Positions 29,000 through 39,252 of a stretch of DNA of 64,000 bases are shown in pieces. A program made the translations under genes and the position numbers. Source of the DNA: Enterococcus sp. MMGLQ5-1 (GTDB lineage Bacteria; Bacillota; Bacilli; Lactobacillales; Streptococcaceae); assembly GCF_013155265.1 (NCBI RefSeq), contig NZ_JABJXU010000009.1, positions 1 through 64,000 of the forward strand, written 5' to 3'. The first letter of the stretch is position 1. Every line of letters begins with the position of its first letter. The notes under the pieces are model-generated. The model did no database searches and was not told the origin of the DNA. It saw only the letters and a list, made by a program, of their open reading frames with translations.

Positions 29000-30472
29000 A
29001 TGTTTAATGAATTACAAAAAGCGGATGAATACATCCGAAAAAAGGCTTCAAGTGTAGATTCAACCTATCGACATCATTATCATTTAATGGCACCAATTGG
29101 TTGGATTAATGATCCAAATGGATTCGTCTTTTTTAAAGGCGAATATCATCTATTTTATCAATATAATCCTTATGACAGTGCATGGGGACCGATGTATTGG
29201 GGGCATGCTAAATCAAAGGATTTAGTTCATTGGGAGCACTTGCCAGTTGCATTGGCGCCAAGTGAGAAATATGATATTGATGGTTGTTTTTCAGGAAGCG
29301 CAATTGAAAAAGATGGTAAGCTGTATTTGATTTATACCGGCCATGTTGAAAATGAGAACTTTAAACGTGAAGTACAGTGCTTAGCTGTTTCAGAAGATGG
29401 TATTCATTTTGAAAAATATGCTGGAAATCCAATTATTGATGAGCGTCAAATTGAAGGAGTTGCCGCAATAGATGATTTCAGAGATCCAAAAGTATTCAAA
29501 AGAAATGATAGTTATTTTACAGTTGTAGCAAGTAAAACACCAGACGAACGTGGCGAAATTTTACTATTTAAGTCGGACGATTTGTTAGAATGGTCATTTG
29601 TATCTATTCTTTTACGAGGTGACAAAAATCAAGGTATCATGTGGGAATGTCCAGATTTATTTCATTTGGATGGAAAAGATGTCTTAATTATGTCACCAAT
29701 TAAGATGACACCAAAAGGGGTTTCTTATCACAATACGAATTCAACAGTTGCATTTATTGGAACAATGAACTGGGAAACGGGTAAATTAGAGGTTGAAAAT
29801 TATCATGAAATTGACTCTGGCTTGGATTTTTATGCACCACAAACTTGTGAAGCTGCTCAAGGTAGACGGATTATGGTCGCTTGGATGCAAATGTGGAATC
29901 GAACAATTCCAACGCACGACATGGGTCATGGTTGGTCAGGTGCGATGACTTTGCCTAGAGTATTGCGGGTCAAGGGCAATCGATTAACTCAAGCACCGAT
30001 TGATTCAATCTATGAAAATATAATTCAAGAACTAGAGCTCAATCAAATTGAGATTTTTGAGACGCCATTTGTTAAGCAAAAGCTTATTTCAGATACAGCT
30101 TATATAAAAATGATATTCGATATTGAAGACGCCCAGTCCTTTAAAATTGATTATGCAAAGTCGGCTAATCAATCATTAATGATTGTTTTTGATAAGGAAA
30201 CACAGTTATTAACCGTCAGTCGTGAGAATTTTGGTAAAAAGATTGTGGGAATTGAACCAGAGCAGCTTGTTTCAAGGCAATTAAAAGTTGCCTCACCGAG
30301 CAAGCAGTTAACGCTTGAAATATTTAGAGATACTAGTTCGCTTGAAATTTTTGTGAATAACAGTCAGACCTTGTCCTTTACTTTTTATGAAGAGGTGAGT
30401 GGTAGTGATCTATTAATTTCTTCTAAAGGTCAATTGAGATTGACGCAGCTGATTGCTGGAAAAATAAAATAA
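29000..30472 (+). CDS. GH32 beta-fructosidase / sucrose(-6-phosphate) hydrolase
   Basis: 490 aa, no signal peptide, so cytoplasmic. Five-bladed propeller hydrolase with the nucleophile Asp38 in WINDPNG, the transition-state stabiliser in FRDPKVF and the acid/base Glu in WECPDLF; a C-terminal beta-sandwich domain follows (about 345-490). As the import system is ABC rather than PTS, free sucrose or fructo-oligosaccharide is the likely substrate. Gene order (LacI regulator, binding protein, two permeases, GH32) resembles streptococcal sus clusters with different order. Last gene before a strong terminator. Confidence 0.9.
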   Translation: MFNELQKADEYIRKKASSVDSTYRHHYHLMAPIGWINDPNGFVFFKGEYHLFYQYNPYDSAWGPMYWGHAKSKDLVHWEHLPVALAPSEKYDIDGCFSGSAIEKDGKLYLIYTGHVENENFKREVQCLAVSEDGIHFEKYAGNPIIDERQIEGVAAIDDFRDPKVFKRNDSYFTVVASKTPDERGEILLFKSDDLLEWSFVSILLRGDKNQGIMWECPDLFHLDGKDVLIMSPIKMTPKGVSYHNTNSTVAFIGTMNWETGKLEVENYHEIDSGLDFYAPQTCEAAQGRRIMVAWMQMWNRTIPTHDMGHGWSGAMTLPRVLRVKGNRLTQAPIDSIYENIIQELELNQIEIFETPFVKQKLISDTAYIKMIFDIEDAQSFKIDYAKSANQSLMIVFDKETQLLTVSRENFGKKIVGIEPEQLVSRQLKVASPSKQLTLEIFRDTSSLEIFVNNSQTLSFTFYEEVSGSDLLISSKGQLRLTQLIAGKIK

Positions 30473-30500
30473 TAATTAATGTTATTATTTTATTTTTTCT
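30461..30500 (+). terminator. Terminator of the sugar importer operon
   Basis: 15-bp stem made only of A and T (30461-30475 with 30482-30496) followed by Ts; it overlaps the last codons and stop codon of the GH32 gene. Confidence 0.75.
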
Positions 30501-30822
30501 TTTTATTTGATAAATTATCTAGAGAAGCATTTTAATAGCTCAATCAATCTTTTTTTGCTTATTTATATTGAATTGATAAGTTTATTTCTAAATTTTCTAA
30601 GAATCTTGTGAGCTACTTTTTTTAAGATTGATGTCTTGTCATATGGATAGAACCTTGATATATAAACGTTTATTTCTTTTTTGTCAACGTAAGGTTGACA
30701 AAAAATTGACGGATATTTTATAATGCTTTTTAAAAAATTTTTATTTATTTTAGAAAGAATTTGTATTAATGAATCAAGTTTTCTATACTATTCTTATTTA
30801 GAGAAGTGGAGGAAAGTGTTAG
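30473..30822. other. 350-bp gap before the PTS IIA gene
   Basis: No gene. Contents: terminator arm at the left, a 12-bp palindrome ATAAACGTTTAT (30662-30673), an inverted repeat overlapping a consensus promoter (30681-30724), a roughly 80-nt untranslated leader, and GGAGGAAAG before the ATG. Confidence 0.6.
30681..30724 (+). promoter_or_regulatory. Promoter with overlapping operator, MurNAc operon
   Basis: TTGACA (30695-30700), 18 bp, TATAAT (30719-30724). The inverted repeat TTGTCAAC (30681-30688) / GTTGACAA (30694-30701), 5-bp gap, covers the -35 and is a good candidate repressor site, perhaps for the RpiR-type MurR encoded downstream. The palindrome at 30662-30673 may be a second site. 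Confidence 0.65.
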
Positions 30823-31314
30823 ATGTTTAAATTTTTAAAGAAAAAAGAAGTAGAGCCTATTAATGAAAATTTTTATGCTGTGGCCTCTGGAAAATTAATT
30901 TCAATGAGTGAAGTAAATGATCCGGTATTTTCCCAAAAAATGATGGGGGATGGTTTTGCAGTAATTCCTGAAAATGGTGATATCTATTCACCTATTGTTG
31001 GACAAGTCATGAGTATTTTTCAAACCAAGCACGCAGTAGGCTTAAAGATGAAAAATGGTTTAGAAATATTGCTTCATATGGGAATTGACACTGTTGAGCT
31101 GAATGGTGTTCCTTTCGATATAAAAATTGGTGAAGGTGATCAGGTAACACCAGAAACTTTAATCGCAAAGGTTAATTTAGATGCTATTACAAGTGCCAAC
31201 AAAGGAACAGAAATGGTTGTTGTGATTACCAATATGGATCAATTGAAAAGCTTTGAGCTATCTAAAACTGGTCAAGTTCTTGCTGGAGAAGTGATTGGAG
31301 CTGCTAAAGCGTAA
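30823..31314 (+). CDS. PTS glucose-type IIA component
   Basis: 163 aa stand-alone IIA(Glc) domain. The phosphorylated His is in ILLHMGIDT (about residue 85), with the second His in TKHAVGL. MurP, encoded three genes later, has IIB and IIC but no IIA, so this protein is very probably its phosphate donor. A terminator-like hairpin separates it from mupG, possibly allowing it to be made in excess or to serve other PTS systems. Confidence 0.88.
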   Translation: MFKFLKKKEVEPINENFYAVASGKLISMSEVNDPVFSQKMMGDGFAVIPENGDIYSPIVGQVMSIFQTKHAVGLKMKNGLEILLHMGIDTVELNGVPFDIKIGEGDQVTPETLIAKVNLDAITSANKGTEMVVVITNMDQLKSFELSKTGQVLAGEVIGAAKA

Positions 31315-31324
31315 TTTTTTATTT

Positions 31325-31354
31325 GAGTGAATCATATGATTTACTCTTTTTTTT
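31325..31354 (+). terminator. Terminator/attenuator after PTS IIA
   Basis: GAGTGAATCAT/ATGATTTACTC stem (31325-31346) followed by eight Ts. The next gene has its own promoter (TTGAAA 31406-31411, 17 bp, TATAAT 31429-31434). Confidence 0.8.
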
Positions 31355-31405
31355 GTTAGAAAATAAAATATTTTTTCAAAAAATATGTTTTTATATGCAT
31401 ATTTA

Positions 31406-31434
31406 TTGAAATTTAATTTTATATAATTTATAAT
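31406..31434 (+). promoter_or_regulatory. Promoter of mupG-murQ-murP
   Basis: TTGAAA and TATAAT with a 17-bp spacer, 24 nt before the mupG start. Confidence 0.6.
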
Positions 31435-31457
31435 AACCTTAGCTAAAGGAGGTAGAT

Positions 31458-32525
31458 ATGATGTATGGTATTTCGATTTTTTTAGGAGAAAGTTTAACAG
31501 AGCAAACAGAAGCGTATATTGATGAAATGAATCGACTAGGCATTAAAGGTATCTTTACTTCTTTACATATTCCAGAGGACGATGCAACTCTTTATGCAGC
31601 ACGATTGAGACAATTAGGTCAGATAGCTCATCAGAGAAAGATGAAGCTAATGGTAGATATTTCTGGAGAAGCCTTGATGAGAGCTGGCTTTGCCTTTGAT
31701 GATTTAGATTCAATTTTAGCGATTGGTGTAACTGGCTTACGAATGGATTATGCGATTTCCAATAAAAAAATTGCTGAGGCTTCTCAGAAAATAGATATTG
31801 GCTTGAATGCGAGCACAATTACACCCGAGGATGTTGTTGAGCTAAAGAAATATGGTGCAGATTTCAATCGTTTTGAGGCATGGCATAATTATTATCCAAG
31901 GCCGGAAACTGGTTTATCAAGTATTTTTTTCGCTACTAAAAATAGTTGGTTAAAAGAGGCTGGCTTTAAAATTTTTGCCTTTGTTCCAGGGAATGGTGTA
32001 TTACGTGGTCCAATCTATCAAGGATTACCGACGCTTGAAAAACATCGTTATCTCAATCCTCTTGCTTGTATGCTTGATTTAGAGAGTAATTTTGGTGTCG
32101 ATGGCATCTATATTGGTGATCCAACAATTTCCACAAGAAGCCGGAATCAAATTTCGACATATTTGAAAACGAATACATTTGTATTGGAAGTTAATAATAC
32201 TGGCAGTAAGTATTTTAACCTCATTTTAGGTGATCACGCCAATCGACAAGATGATGCAAGGGATGTTATCCGGAGTGCAGAGGCGCGATTTAAAAAAATA
32301 GATATTATATCGCCAGAAAAAGCTTTGGAACGCCACTTAGGTAGTGTGACGATTGATAATGAAAAGTATGGACGTTATATGGGAGAAATTCAAATACTTA
32401 AAAACAATCTACCCTGTGATGATAAGGTAAATATTGCAGCGAAAGTAGTTGCTGAGGATCTCTCTTTAATTGATTATATTAAGCCTGGTGATAAGTTTAA
32501 GCTGATAGAGAAAGGAATGTTATGA
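31458..32525 (+). CDS. mupG: 6-phospho-N-acetylmuramidase MupG (DUF871)
   Basis: 355 aa DUF871 protein: TIM-barrel N-terminal domain ([19 protein letters not shown]) and a C-terminal cyclophilin-like domain (from about 240). In Staphylococcus MupG splits MurNAc-6-phosphate-GlcNAc taken up by MurP into MurNAc-6-P and GlcNAc. The order here, mupG-murQ-murP-murR, is the same as in Staphylococcus aureus. AAAGGAGG precedes two adjacent ATG codons (31458, 31461). Confidence 0.88.
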   Translation: MMYGISIFLGESLTEQTEAYIDEMNRLGIKGIFTSLHIPEDDATLYAARLRQLGQIAHQRKMKLMVDISGEALMRAGFAFDDLDSILAIGVTGLRMDYAISNKKIAEASQKIDIGLNASTITPEDVVELKKYGADFNRFEAWHNYYPRPETGLSSIFFATKNSWLKEAGFKIFAFVPGNGVLRGPIYQGLPTLEKHRYLNPLACMLDLESNFGVDGIYIGDPTISTRSRNQISTYLKTNTFVLEVNNTGSKYFNLILGDHANRQDDARDVIRSAEARFKKIDIISPEKALERHLGSVTIDNEKYGRYMGEIQILKNNLPCDDKVNIAAKVVAEDLSLIDYIKPGDKFKLIEKGML

Positions 32526-32526
32526 G

Positions 32527-33414
32527 ATGAATTTAGAAAGTTTAACGACAGAACGCAGAAATAAGGAAACAATGAATCTGGATGAGATGACCATTACAGA
32601 GGCATTATATAAAATGAATCAAGAGGATCAAAAAGTCGCACTGGCAATTGAGTCAATTTTACCTGAAATTAAACCAGTTATCGAGGTGATTATTAATTCT
32701 TTTAATAACGATGGACGGTTAATTTATATGGGTGCAGGTACTAGCGGTAGGCTTGGTGTGCTAGATGCTGCTGAATGTGTACCAACATTTGGAGTTGACT
32801 CAGAGATGGTACAGGGCTTAATTGCTGGTGGTCAGCAGGCTATGACGGTTGCTGTTGAGGGTGCAGAGGATTCTCAAAAGCTTGGAAAAGAGGATTTGGT
32901 TGCTCTCAACTTAACCGATAAAGATACTGTTGTTGGAATTGCTGCTAGTGGGCGAACACCTTATGTAATTGGCGGATTAAAATACGCGGCTTCTATTGGT
33001 GCATCAACGGCTTCTATCTCTTGTAATATGAATGCTGAAATTAGTAATTACGCAAAATTTCCAATTGAGGTAGATGCTGGGCCAGAATTTTTAACAGGAT
33101 CGACTCGTTTAAAATCTGGAACAGCACAGAAAATGATTTTAAATATGTTATCTACAATTTCAATGATTGGCATTGGCAAAGTCTATAAGAATTTAATGGT
33201 TGATGTTAAGCCAACAAATGAAAAATTAGTAGAGCGCTCCAAGAGAATTATTATGTCAGCAACTGATTGTGATTATGAGACTGCTTCAACATTTTTTATG
33301 GCTGCAGATCAAAATGTTAAATTAGCAATCGTGATGCTATTAACAAATTCTTCTAAAGAGGTAGCGACAGAAAAATTAATCCAAGGGAATCAATTTATAA
33401 AAAATACAATTTAA
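32527..33414 (+). CDS. murQ: N-acetylmuramic acid 6-phosphate etherase
   Basis: 295 aa. Removes lactate from MurNAc-6-P to give GlcNAc-6-P. N-terminal [16 protein letters not shown] and the SIS-domain sequences [21 protein letters not shown] and [13 protein letters not shown] are diagnostic. One base separates it from mupG, so they are coupled. Confidence 0.95.
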   Translation: MNLESLTTERRNKETMNLDEMTITEALYKMNQEDQKVALAIESILPEIKPVIEVIINSFNNDGRLIYMGAGTSGRLGVLDAAECVPTFGVDSEMVQGLIAGGQQAMTVAVEGAEDSQKLGKEDLVALNLTDKDTVVGIAASGRTPYVIGGLKYAASIGASTASISCNMNAEISNYAKFPIEVDAGPEFLTGSTRLKSGTAQKMILNMLSTISMIGIGKVYKNLMVDVKPTNEKLVERSKRIIMSATDCDYETASTFFMAADQNVKLAIVMLLTNSSKEVATEKLIQGNQFIKNTI

Positions 33415-33436
33415 ACAGTTGAAGGGAGTAATCATT

Positions 33437-34867
33437 ATGGCAGAGGATAATGTAAAGCGTTTGGCTAGGGAGATTTATCAGCAGGTTGGTGGTCAAGAGA
33501 ACGTTTCAAAGCTACGTCATTGTATGACAAGAGTACGGATGGATATTCTTGATTATGATAAGGTTAATCTGGAGAGTCTAAAACAAATCGATGGTGTCAT
33601 GGGTGTTGTTGAGGATGATACCTTGCAGGTTGTAATCGGACCTGGGACAGTAAATAAGGTTGCTCAGGAAATGGTAGATTTAGTTGGGGTAAAGCTGGGT
33701 GAACCGTTTCCTAGTAAAGTTTCAGGAAAACAGCTTGTTGAAGAAAAGGCTGCTCAAGTCAAAGCTAATCAAAAGGCAAAAAATAATAATAATTCAAAGT
33801 TTAAAGTTATTTTAAAATCAATCTCTAATATTTTTGTGCCAATGATTCCGGCTTTTGTTGGTGCAGGAATTATTGGTGGGATTGCTGCAGTAATGAGCAA
33901 TTTGCTAGTTGCAGGTACAATTGGTGATTCATGGCAGCAATATATCGATGTTTTAAATATTATTAAAAACGGAATTTTTGCTTATTTAGCTTTATATACA
34001 GGTATTAATAGTGCAAGTGAATTTGGTGCAACGCCGGCTTTAGGTGGTGTTATCGGGGCTGTAACCTTATTGACAGGTATGAACGCGGAAGCACCATTAC
34101 CTAATATTTTAAATGGTGGCTCTTTATCTGCAGGTCAAGGCGGTATTATTGGTGTGATTTTCGCTGTGTGGTTGCTATCATTAATTGAAAAACAACTTCA
34201 CAAGATTATTCCAGACTCAATTGATATTATTGTAACACCAACAATTTCATTATTGGTAATTGGTTTGATTACGATATTCTTAATTATGCCAGTTGCAGGT
34301 TTAATTTCTAATAGCTTAGTCGGTATTATTAACTTTGTCCTAGAAAAAGGTGGCATGTTTGCAGGCTTTACTCTAGGTGCAACCTTCTTACCAATGGTTA
34401 TGTTTGGCTTACATCAAATCTTAACGCCAATTCATATTGAGATGATCAATCAGACAGGGATGACTTTGCTATTACCGATTCTAGCAATGGCCGGTGCTGG
34501 TCAGGTTGGGGCAGCATTAGCATTGTGGGTTAAATGTAAAAAGGAACAACAATTAATTGAAATGATTAAAGGTGCCTTACCAGTTGGTATTTTAGGGATT
34601 GGTGAACCATTGATTTATGGCGTGACTTTACCTTTAGGCCGTCCATTTATAACTGCCTGTATTGGTGGTGGTATTGGTGGTGCCGTGATTGGTGCTTTTG
34701 GTAATGTTGGCGCAATTGCAATTGGACCAAGTGGTGCTGCCTTAATTCCTTTAATTGCTAATAATAGATGGTTTGAATATGTATTAGGCTTATTGGCAGC
34801 CTATATTGGTGGATTTATTGCGACATTTTTCTTTGGTATTCCGAAAGATTTAAAGGTAAATGATTAA
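33437..34867 (+). CDS. murP: PTS MurNAc-specific IIBC component
   Basis: 476 aa. IIB domain at the N-terminus with the phosphorylated Cys in [14 protein letters not shown] domain with about ten membrane segments from residue 120 ([35 protein letters not shown]). Imports and phosphorylates MurNAc or MurNAc-GlcNAc; the specificity is inferred from mupG and murQ. ATG at 33437 is chosen since GAAGGGAG precedes it; a TTG at 33419 would add six residues. Confidence 0.9.
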   Translation: MAEDNVKRLAREIYQQVGGQENVSKLRHCMTRVRMDILDYDKVNLESLKQIDGVMGVVEDDTLQVVIGPGTVNKVAQEMVDLVGVKLGEPFPSKVSGKQLVEEKAAQVKANQKAKNNNNSKFKVILKSISNIFVPMIPAFVGAGIIGGIAAVMSNLLVAGTIGDSWQQYIDVLNIIKNGIFAYLALYTGINSASEFGATPALGGVIGAVTLLTGMNAEAPLPNILNGGSLSAGQGGIIGVIFAVWLLSLIEKQLHKIIPDSIDIIVTPTISLLVIGLITIFLIMPVAGLISNSLVGIINFVLEKGGMFAGFTLGATFLPMVMFGLHQILTPIHIEMINQTGMTLLLPILAMAGAGQVGAALALWVKCKKEQQLIEMIKGALPVGILGIGEPLIYGVTLPLGRPFITACIGGGIGGAVIGAFGNVGAIAIGPSGAALIPLIANNRWFEYVLGLLAAYIGGFIATFFFGIPKDLKVND

Positions 34868-34892
34868 TTATTTATTTTAGATTAATTATAAG

Positions 34893-34944
34893 CTATCTCG
34901 AAGTAACTAGATTTAAATACTAGATACTTCGAGGTAGTTTTTTT
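34893..34944 (+). terminator. Terminator of murP
   Basis: 18-bp stem with one mismatch (34893-34910 with 34920-34937), 9-nt loop, seven Ts. Confidence 0.92.
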
Positions 34945-34962
34945 ATTTGAATTTTAATTAGG

Positions 34963-34989
34963 TTGATAAGTTCTTTTTTTTGTTATAAT
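34963..34989 (+). promoter_or_regulatory. Promoter of murR
   Basis: TTGATA (34963-34968) and TATAAT (34984-34989), spacer 15 bp, a little short. Confidence 0.5.
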
Positions 34990-35045
34990 ACGTTGAGATA
35001 TTGTTTTATGTGAATATTTAAGAAATTGAAGGAAGGTGAAAAATA

Positions 35046-35906
35046 ATGCAACAAAATATTATTTTAACAATACAGGATTATTATAAAACACTGCCAACCT
35101 CTGAAAAAAAAGTGGCTGAATATATTTTAAAGCATACAAATGAAGTAATTAGCTTGAGTGCACAGGAATTAGCAAAAAAATCAGGTTCAAGTCCTGCGGC
35201 AATTATTAGATTTTGCCATTCCATTGAAGTGAATGGTTTTACTGATTTAAAATTATTACTTTCTGCTAATATGGGTGCTATTAATACACAAATGTATACA
35301 GAAATTGAAGATGGAGAATCTGTTGGTGCGATTAAGGAAAAATTGCAGCATCGTTTGGTTCATGCTTTAGAAAGGACTAACGAGCATTTAAAGATTGATG
35401 GTGTGGAAAAGGCGGTTGAAGCAATTGAAACAGCTGAAATTATTTATATTTATGGTCTTGGTGCGTCGTCCTTAGTTGCACAAGATATTCATCAAAAGTT
35501 TACGAGATTGGGCTTAAATGTTTTTTATACAATGGATCATCATTTATTTGCTTCGGCAATTGGTACGAGTCAATTAAAAGGGGTCTTTATTGGTATTTCA
35601 AATTCGGGTGACACCTTTGAAACAAATTTATTGGCGAACTTAGCCTTACAAAATGGTCTAAAGCTGGTTGGCATTACTGCGGATTCTACTTCTTACTTAG
35701 CTCAAAAAAGTCAAATGCTATTATTAACCCCAGAGGGCGAAGAAGCGCCATTAAGAAGTGCTGCGACAGTATCGCTGATTGCACAGCTTTTTGTCGTTGA
35801 TATACTATTCTTTGCTTATTGTGCTAAAAACTATCAAAGCGCCTTGGAAAAAGTTCAAAATTCTAAAAATGCAGTTAATATATTAACCAATAGTAAATTT
35901 GAATAA
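35046..35906 (+). CDS. murR: RpiR family regulator, MurR-like
   Basis: 286 aa. N-terminal RpiR helix-turn-helix (YKTLPTSEKKVAEYILKH ... KSGSSPAAIIRFCHSI) and a C-terminal SIS sugar-phosphate-binding domain (IYIYGLGASSLVAQDIHQKF, GISNSGDTFETN). Its place after mupG-murQ-murP suggests repression of MurNAc genes, relieved by MurNAc-6-P. It has its own promoter and terminator. Confidence 0.88.
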   Translation: MQQNIILTIQDYYKTLPTSEKKVAEYILKHTNEVISLSAQELAKKSGSSPAAIIRFCHSIEVNGFTDLKLLLSANMGAINTQMYTEIEDGESVGAIKEKLQHRLVHALERTNEHLKIDGVEKAVEAIETAEIIYIYGLGASSLVAQDIHQKFTRLGLNVFYTMDHHLFASAIGTSQLKGVFIGISNSGDTFETNLLANLALQNGLKLVGITADSTSYLAQKSQMLLLTPEGEEAPLRSAATVSLIAQLFVVDILFFAYCAKNYQSALEKVQNSKNAVNILTNSKFE

Positions 35907-35923
35907 ATCATTATCTTAATATT

Positions 35924-35967
35924 AAAAGAGATTTAGTAGACTTATTTTTGTCTAAATCTCTTTTTTT
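35924..35967. terminator. Bidirectional terminator, murR / glycerophosphodiesterase
   Basis: 12-bp stem AAAGAGATTTAG/CTAAATCTCTTT with a 15-nt loop and T run, touching the end of the converging gene. Confidence 0.88.
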
Positions 35968-37723
35968 AATTAATAAAAAGCTTAACTCGTTCTACAAAAG
36001 TTTTTTTATTTTCAAAGGCTTGTCTTGCTTTAAGGGCTTGTGCGGGGTTGTTCGTAATGATGCCATCAACATTCATGCGCAAAGCATTTTGGATTAAATT
36101 TTCATGGTTGACAGTCCAAACAAACAGTTTTTTATCTTCATTTTCAGCCTGTCTAACAATTCTCTGATTGACAGAAAATTCTTCTAAACCAATAAAATTG
36201 GCTTGTGTGTCTGGCAGGCGACCAATATTGAGTGCGACAAGGATACCAGTTGTTGTTTCTGGACTAGCTTGCTTTACTAATTGAACAGTATTTTCGTTTA
36301 AAGTTTGAATTAGATAGTCATTCGCTTGATTTTCTGACTTTATTAATTGCATTAAGCGTTCAATACTTGCCAGAGAATCTGTTCCAGAAGTTTTGATTTC
36401 TATTAATAAAGGCATATTGATAGATTTAGCAACACTAATAAATTCTCGTAGAGAGGGAATTTTATCTGTTTTATCACCTTGCTTTAATTCAATATTGTTG
36501 ATTTCAGCTAAGGTTAAATCCTTAATACGATCATTGTGACTGCTCAGACGGCTTAAGGTTGTATCATGAAAGACAACCCATTGTTCGTCCTTTGTCTCTT
36601 GAACGTCAAGCTCAACATAATCCGCCCCAATTTTTGCGGCATCTTTTAGGGAAGCAATTGTATTTTCAATGTGATTAGCGGTATAACCTCGATGGGCGAT
36701 AATCATTGTTTCAGGCTGATAAATGGTTTGAGATATTGTAAAGATATTGACAATTGAAACAGTAATAAATAAAAAAATACTGCTGGCAAAAATTATTTTT
36801 TTAGACTTAAAATTTATCTTTTCTTTAATTTGTCTATTATCTCGCACAGGCGAGATAAAGTTTAAAAGAACAATGGCTATAACTAATTGTAAAATACCAA
36901 AAGAAAAGAATAATAACCCTTGAATAGCAGTTATGGTGATACCTGCGATGATTGGAGCAATCAGAGGGCTAATTTTTTCGATAATTGTTAAGGGCAAGTA
37001 TAGAGTAAATGAAATTAGAGCAATCAACATTGTTTGAATAATTAACAAACCTGCAATAGTGCTAATAATTTTGAGCTGATTTTTTTGAGTGTATTGCCAA
37101 CTTTTTTTTATTGCACCGAAAATGGTACAGTCTTTTTTGTAAATAAAGAAAGAAATTGTAAACATAAGTCTAAAATTTAGAAAAAGTATTATTAAAAAAA
37201 ATATGCCATAAATTAATTTACCGTTAGTTGTTTTTAGAAGCTCGTCAATAATAAAATTTGGAATTTTTAGCTGATTAGCAATAATAGTGTTCATTCCAAC
37301 AGTCACAATTGGTAGCATTAGAAAAAAATATATAACTAAGAAAATAAATTGAAAACTTAAAAAGTATTTGAATTTGCCTTTTATTTTACTGATATTTTCT
37401 TTCGGATTGATTGTTTGTTGATTTTTATGTGCAGCTACAAGATTTATAAAATATGCCTGTTCAAAGTATGTAAAACAGCATGTAATTAAAACAATTAATA
37501 TAATAGAAATTATTGATAGTGGATTTTGAAGGATTTGAAAAACAGTCTGCTCAGTTAAACTACTCAAATTTACAAAATGAATTGCTCTAAGGAATAAATA
37601 AACGATTAAAGGTGAGATTATCAATGACCATAGTCCCTGAATAATAATAATATTTTTTAAATAGCTGTAAAGATGGCTTTGAATAATATTCTTTATTGTT
37701 TTAAGCTGGTCAATAAAAGACAA
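35966..37723 (-). CDS. Membrane-anchored glycerophosphodiester phosphodiesterase
   Basis: 585 aa. The N-terminal half (about 1-325) has roughly seven or eight hydrophobic segments; the C-terminal GDPD domain starts near residue 338 with MIIAHRGYTANHIENT (the catalytic His-Arg and Glu), VELDVQETKDEQWVVFHD and later LIEIKTS. It hydrolyses glycerophosphodiesters to glycerol-3-phosphate; the membrane-fused type is common in lactobacilli and streptococci. Substrate could be lipoteichoic acid or phospholipid headgroup debris. Single gene converging on murR. Confidence 0.9.
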   Translation of the reverse strand: MSFIDQLKTIKNIIQSHLYSYLKNIIIIQGLWSLIISPLIVYLFLRAIHFVNLSSLTEQTVFQILQNPLSIISIILIVLITCCFTYFEQAYFINLVAAHKNQQTINPKENISKIKGKFKYFLSFQFIFLVIYFFLMLPIVTVGMNTIIANQLKIPNFIIDELLKTTNGKLIYGIFFLIILFLNFRLMFTISFFIYKKDCTIFGAIKKSWQYTQKNQLKIISTIAGLLIIQTMLIALISFTLYLPLTIIEKISPLIAPIIAGITITAIQGLLFFSFGILQLVIAIVLLNFISPVRDNRQIKEKINFKSKKIIFASSIFLFITVSIVNIFTISQTIYQPETMIIAHRGYTANHIENTIASLKDAAKIGADYVELDVQETKDEQWVVFHDTTLSRLSSHNDRIKDLTLAEINNIELKQGDKTDKIPSLREFISVAKSINMPLLIEIKTSGTDSLASIERLMQLIKSENQANDYLIQTLNENTVQLVKQASPETTTGILVALNIGRLPDTQANFIGLEEFSVNQRIVRQAENEDKKLFVWTVNHENLIQNALRMNVDGIITNNPAQALKARQAFENKKTFVERVKLFIN

Positions 37724-37862
37724 TAGTCTTCCCCTCCAATCAGTTATCTTATGTTAGAATAGCATATTTTGTTTATAATACCTTGATTTTATACCAATAA
37801 GAGTTGCTAGTAAATATCAAATTGTACCTATCCATATTTAAAGATTTATTTTATTATGCGTC

Positions 37863-37913
37863 AAAAAAGAGCTTCAACAACGACTTCAAACAAGTGCTAT
37901 TGAACCTCTTTTT
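37863..37913 (-). terminator. Terminator of NADH oxidase gene
   Basis: Read on the minus strand: AAAGAG-G-TTCAA pairs with TTGAA-G-CTCTTT, then Ts. One mismatch and a loop of about 20 nt. Confidence 0.75.
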
Positions 37914-37920
37914 ACATTTA

Positions 37921-39252
37921 CTATTTTGCAGAAAGGGCAGCCATTGTTATATAGTTATATGGCTGGTTAAAGTGTGGTAGAAAGAGAATGTCTAGTAGTT
38001 TTAGCTTATCGATTGTGACACCCTCTGCTATTGCTAGTGAGAACATGTGAATGCCCATTGAAATATCTTCTTTTGAAGCCATTTGCGCTCCTAAAATGCG
38101 ACGAGACTTGGCATCATAGACAATCCTAATTTTTACCTTTGCATTTTCTTTCATAAAGCCAGGTTTTTGTAAATCTTCAAAATCGCTATATTTGACTTCA
38201 AAACCATTTTTTTCTGCAGCTTCCACAGATAAACCTGTTGAAACCATGTTATAGCCAAAAATTGAAATGCCGTTTGAACCTTGAACGCCTGCGCTATCAA
38301 CAACTGTACCACCAATATTATAGCCTGCAACAATACCAGTCCGCACAGCGTTAGTAGCTAAGGCAATATAGGTTGTTTTTTGTAAAGCATTAGAATAAAT
38401 AGTTGCACAATCACCGACCGCATAAACATCTGGATTGCTAGTTTGTTGATGTTCGTCAACTAAATAGGCACCATTGTCAAATAACTGTAAAGCATCTTTA
38501 CCTAATAAATTATTAGGTAAAAATCCAATAGCATTAATTACTAAATCGACTGGATATTCACCTTTATTTGTTACAACAGCTTCAACGGTTTCATGACCTT
38601 TATACGCTTTTGCGAGCTCACCTAGATGCAATTCAATACCATTATCAGAAAGGTTTTTATCCATATCTTTTGTAAATTCAGGGTCATAATAGCTTGATAG
38701 GGTTCTGGCTTCAGCATCGAATAACAATACATTTTTACCTCGACGTTTTGCAGCTTCAGCAATTTCAACACCAATGTAGCCTGCACCAATTACAGCAACA
38801 TTTTTTATTTTATCATCTGTCAATGCTTTGTCAACGTTTTGTCCATCTTGAAATAGCTTGAGGAAATGAATGTTTTTCAAGTCATTACCAGGAATTTTTG
38901 GTGAAATTGGAATAGAGCCAGTTGCGAGCACAAGCTTATCATAGGTTTCTGCTATTGTTTCACCGTCTTTAGTCCGGCCATAGACCTCTTTTTTATTAAA
39001 ATCAATGGATTCAACTGTTGTTTCCATTAAGATTTTTGCACCTTTCGCTTCAAAATCAGCTTTATTTGTATAAAATAAACCTTCATAAGAATCAATTTGA
39101 CGCCCTACCCAGAGTGCAGTACCGCATCCTAAATAGCTGAGGTTTGTATTTCGATCAATGAGTACTACCTCTTGATCTTCGAAATTATCTAATAAAGTAT
39201 TTGCTGTGGCAATTCCGGCATGGTTTGAACCAATAATCACTGTTTTTGTCAT
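37921..39252 (-). CDS. nox: NADH oxidase (water-forming), flavoprotein
   Basis: 443 aa. FAD- and NAD-binding pyridine nucleotide-disulfide oxidoreductase. Dinucleotide motifs IIGSNHAGIATA (5-16) and VAVIGAGYIGVEIAEA, single redox-active Cys43 in YLGCGTALWVG, and YAVGDCA for FAD. The lone Cys, forming a sulfenic acid, marks Nox and NADH peroxidase. Nox is favoured by the GTALW pattern, but peroxidase or CoA-disulfide reductase is possible. It handles oxygen and regenerates NAD+. Confidence 0.85.
   Translation of the reverse strand: MTKTVIIGSNHAGIATANTLLDNFEDQEVVLIDRNTNLSYLGCGTALWVGRQIDSYEGLFYTNKADFEAKGAKILMETTVESIDFNKKEVYGRTKDGETIAETYDKLVLATGSIPISPKIPGNDLKNIHFLKLFQDGQNVDKALTDDKIKNVAVIGAGYIGVEIAEAAKRRGKNVLLFDAEARTLSSYYDPEFTKDMDKNLSDNGIELHLGELAKAYKGHETVEAVVTNKGEYPVDLVINAIGFLPNNLLGKDALQLFDNGAYLVDEHQQTSNPDVYAVGDCATIYSNALQKTTYIALATNAVRTGIVAGYNIGGTVVDSAGVQGSNGISIFGYNMVSTGLSVEAAEKNGFEVKYSDFEDLQKPGFMKENAKVKIRIVYDAKSRRILGAQMASKEDISMGIHMFSLAIAEGVTIDKLKLLDILFLPHFNQPYNYITMAALSAK

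Noticed and set aside
30662-30673. ATAAACGTTTAT as a true cre site
   Set aside because: It is palindromic and has the central CG but lacks the flanking TG/CA of cre; kept only as a possible extra operator.
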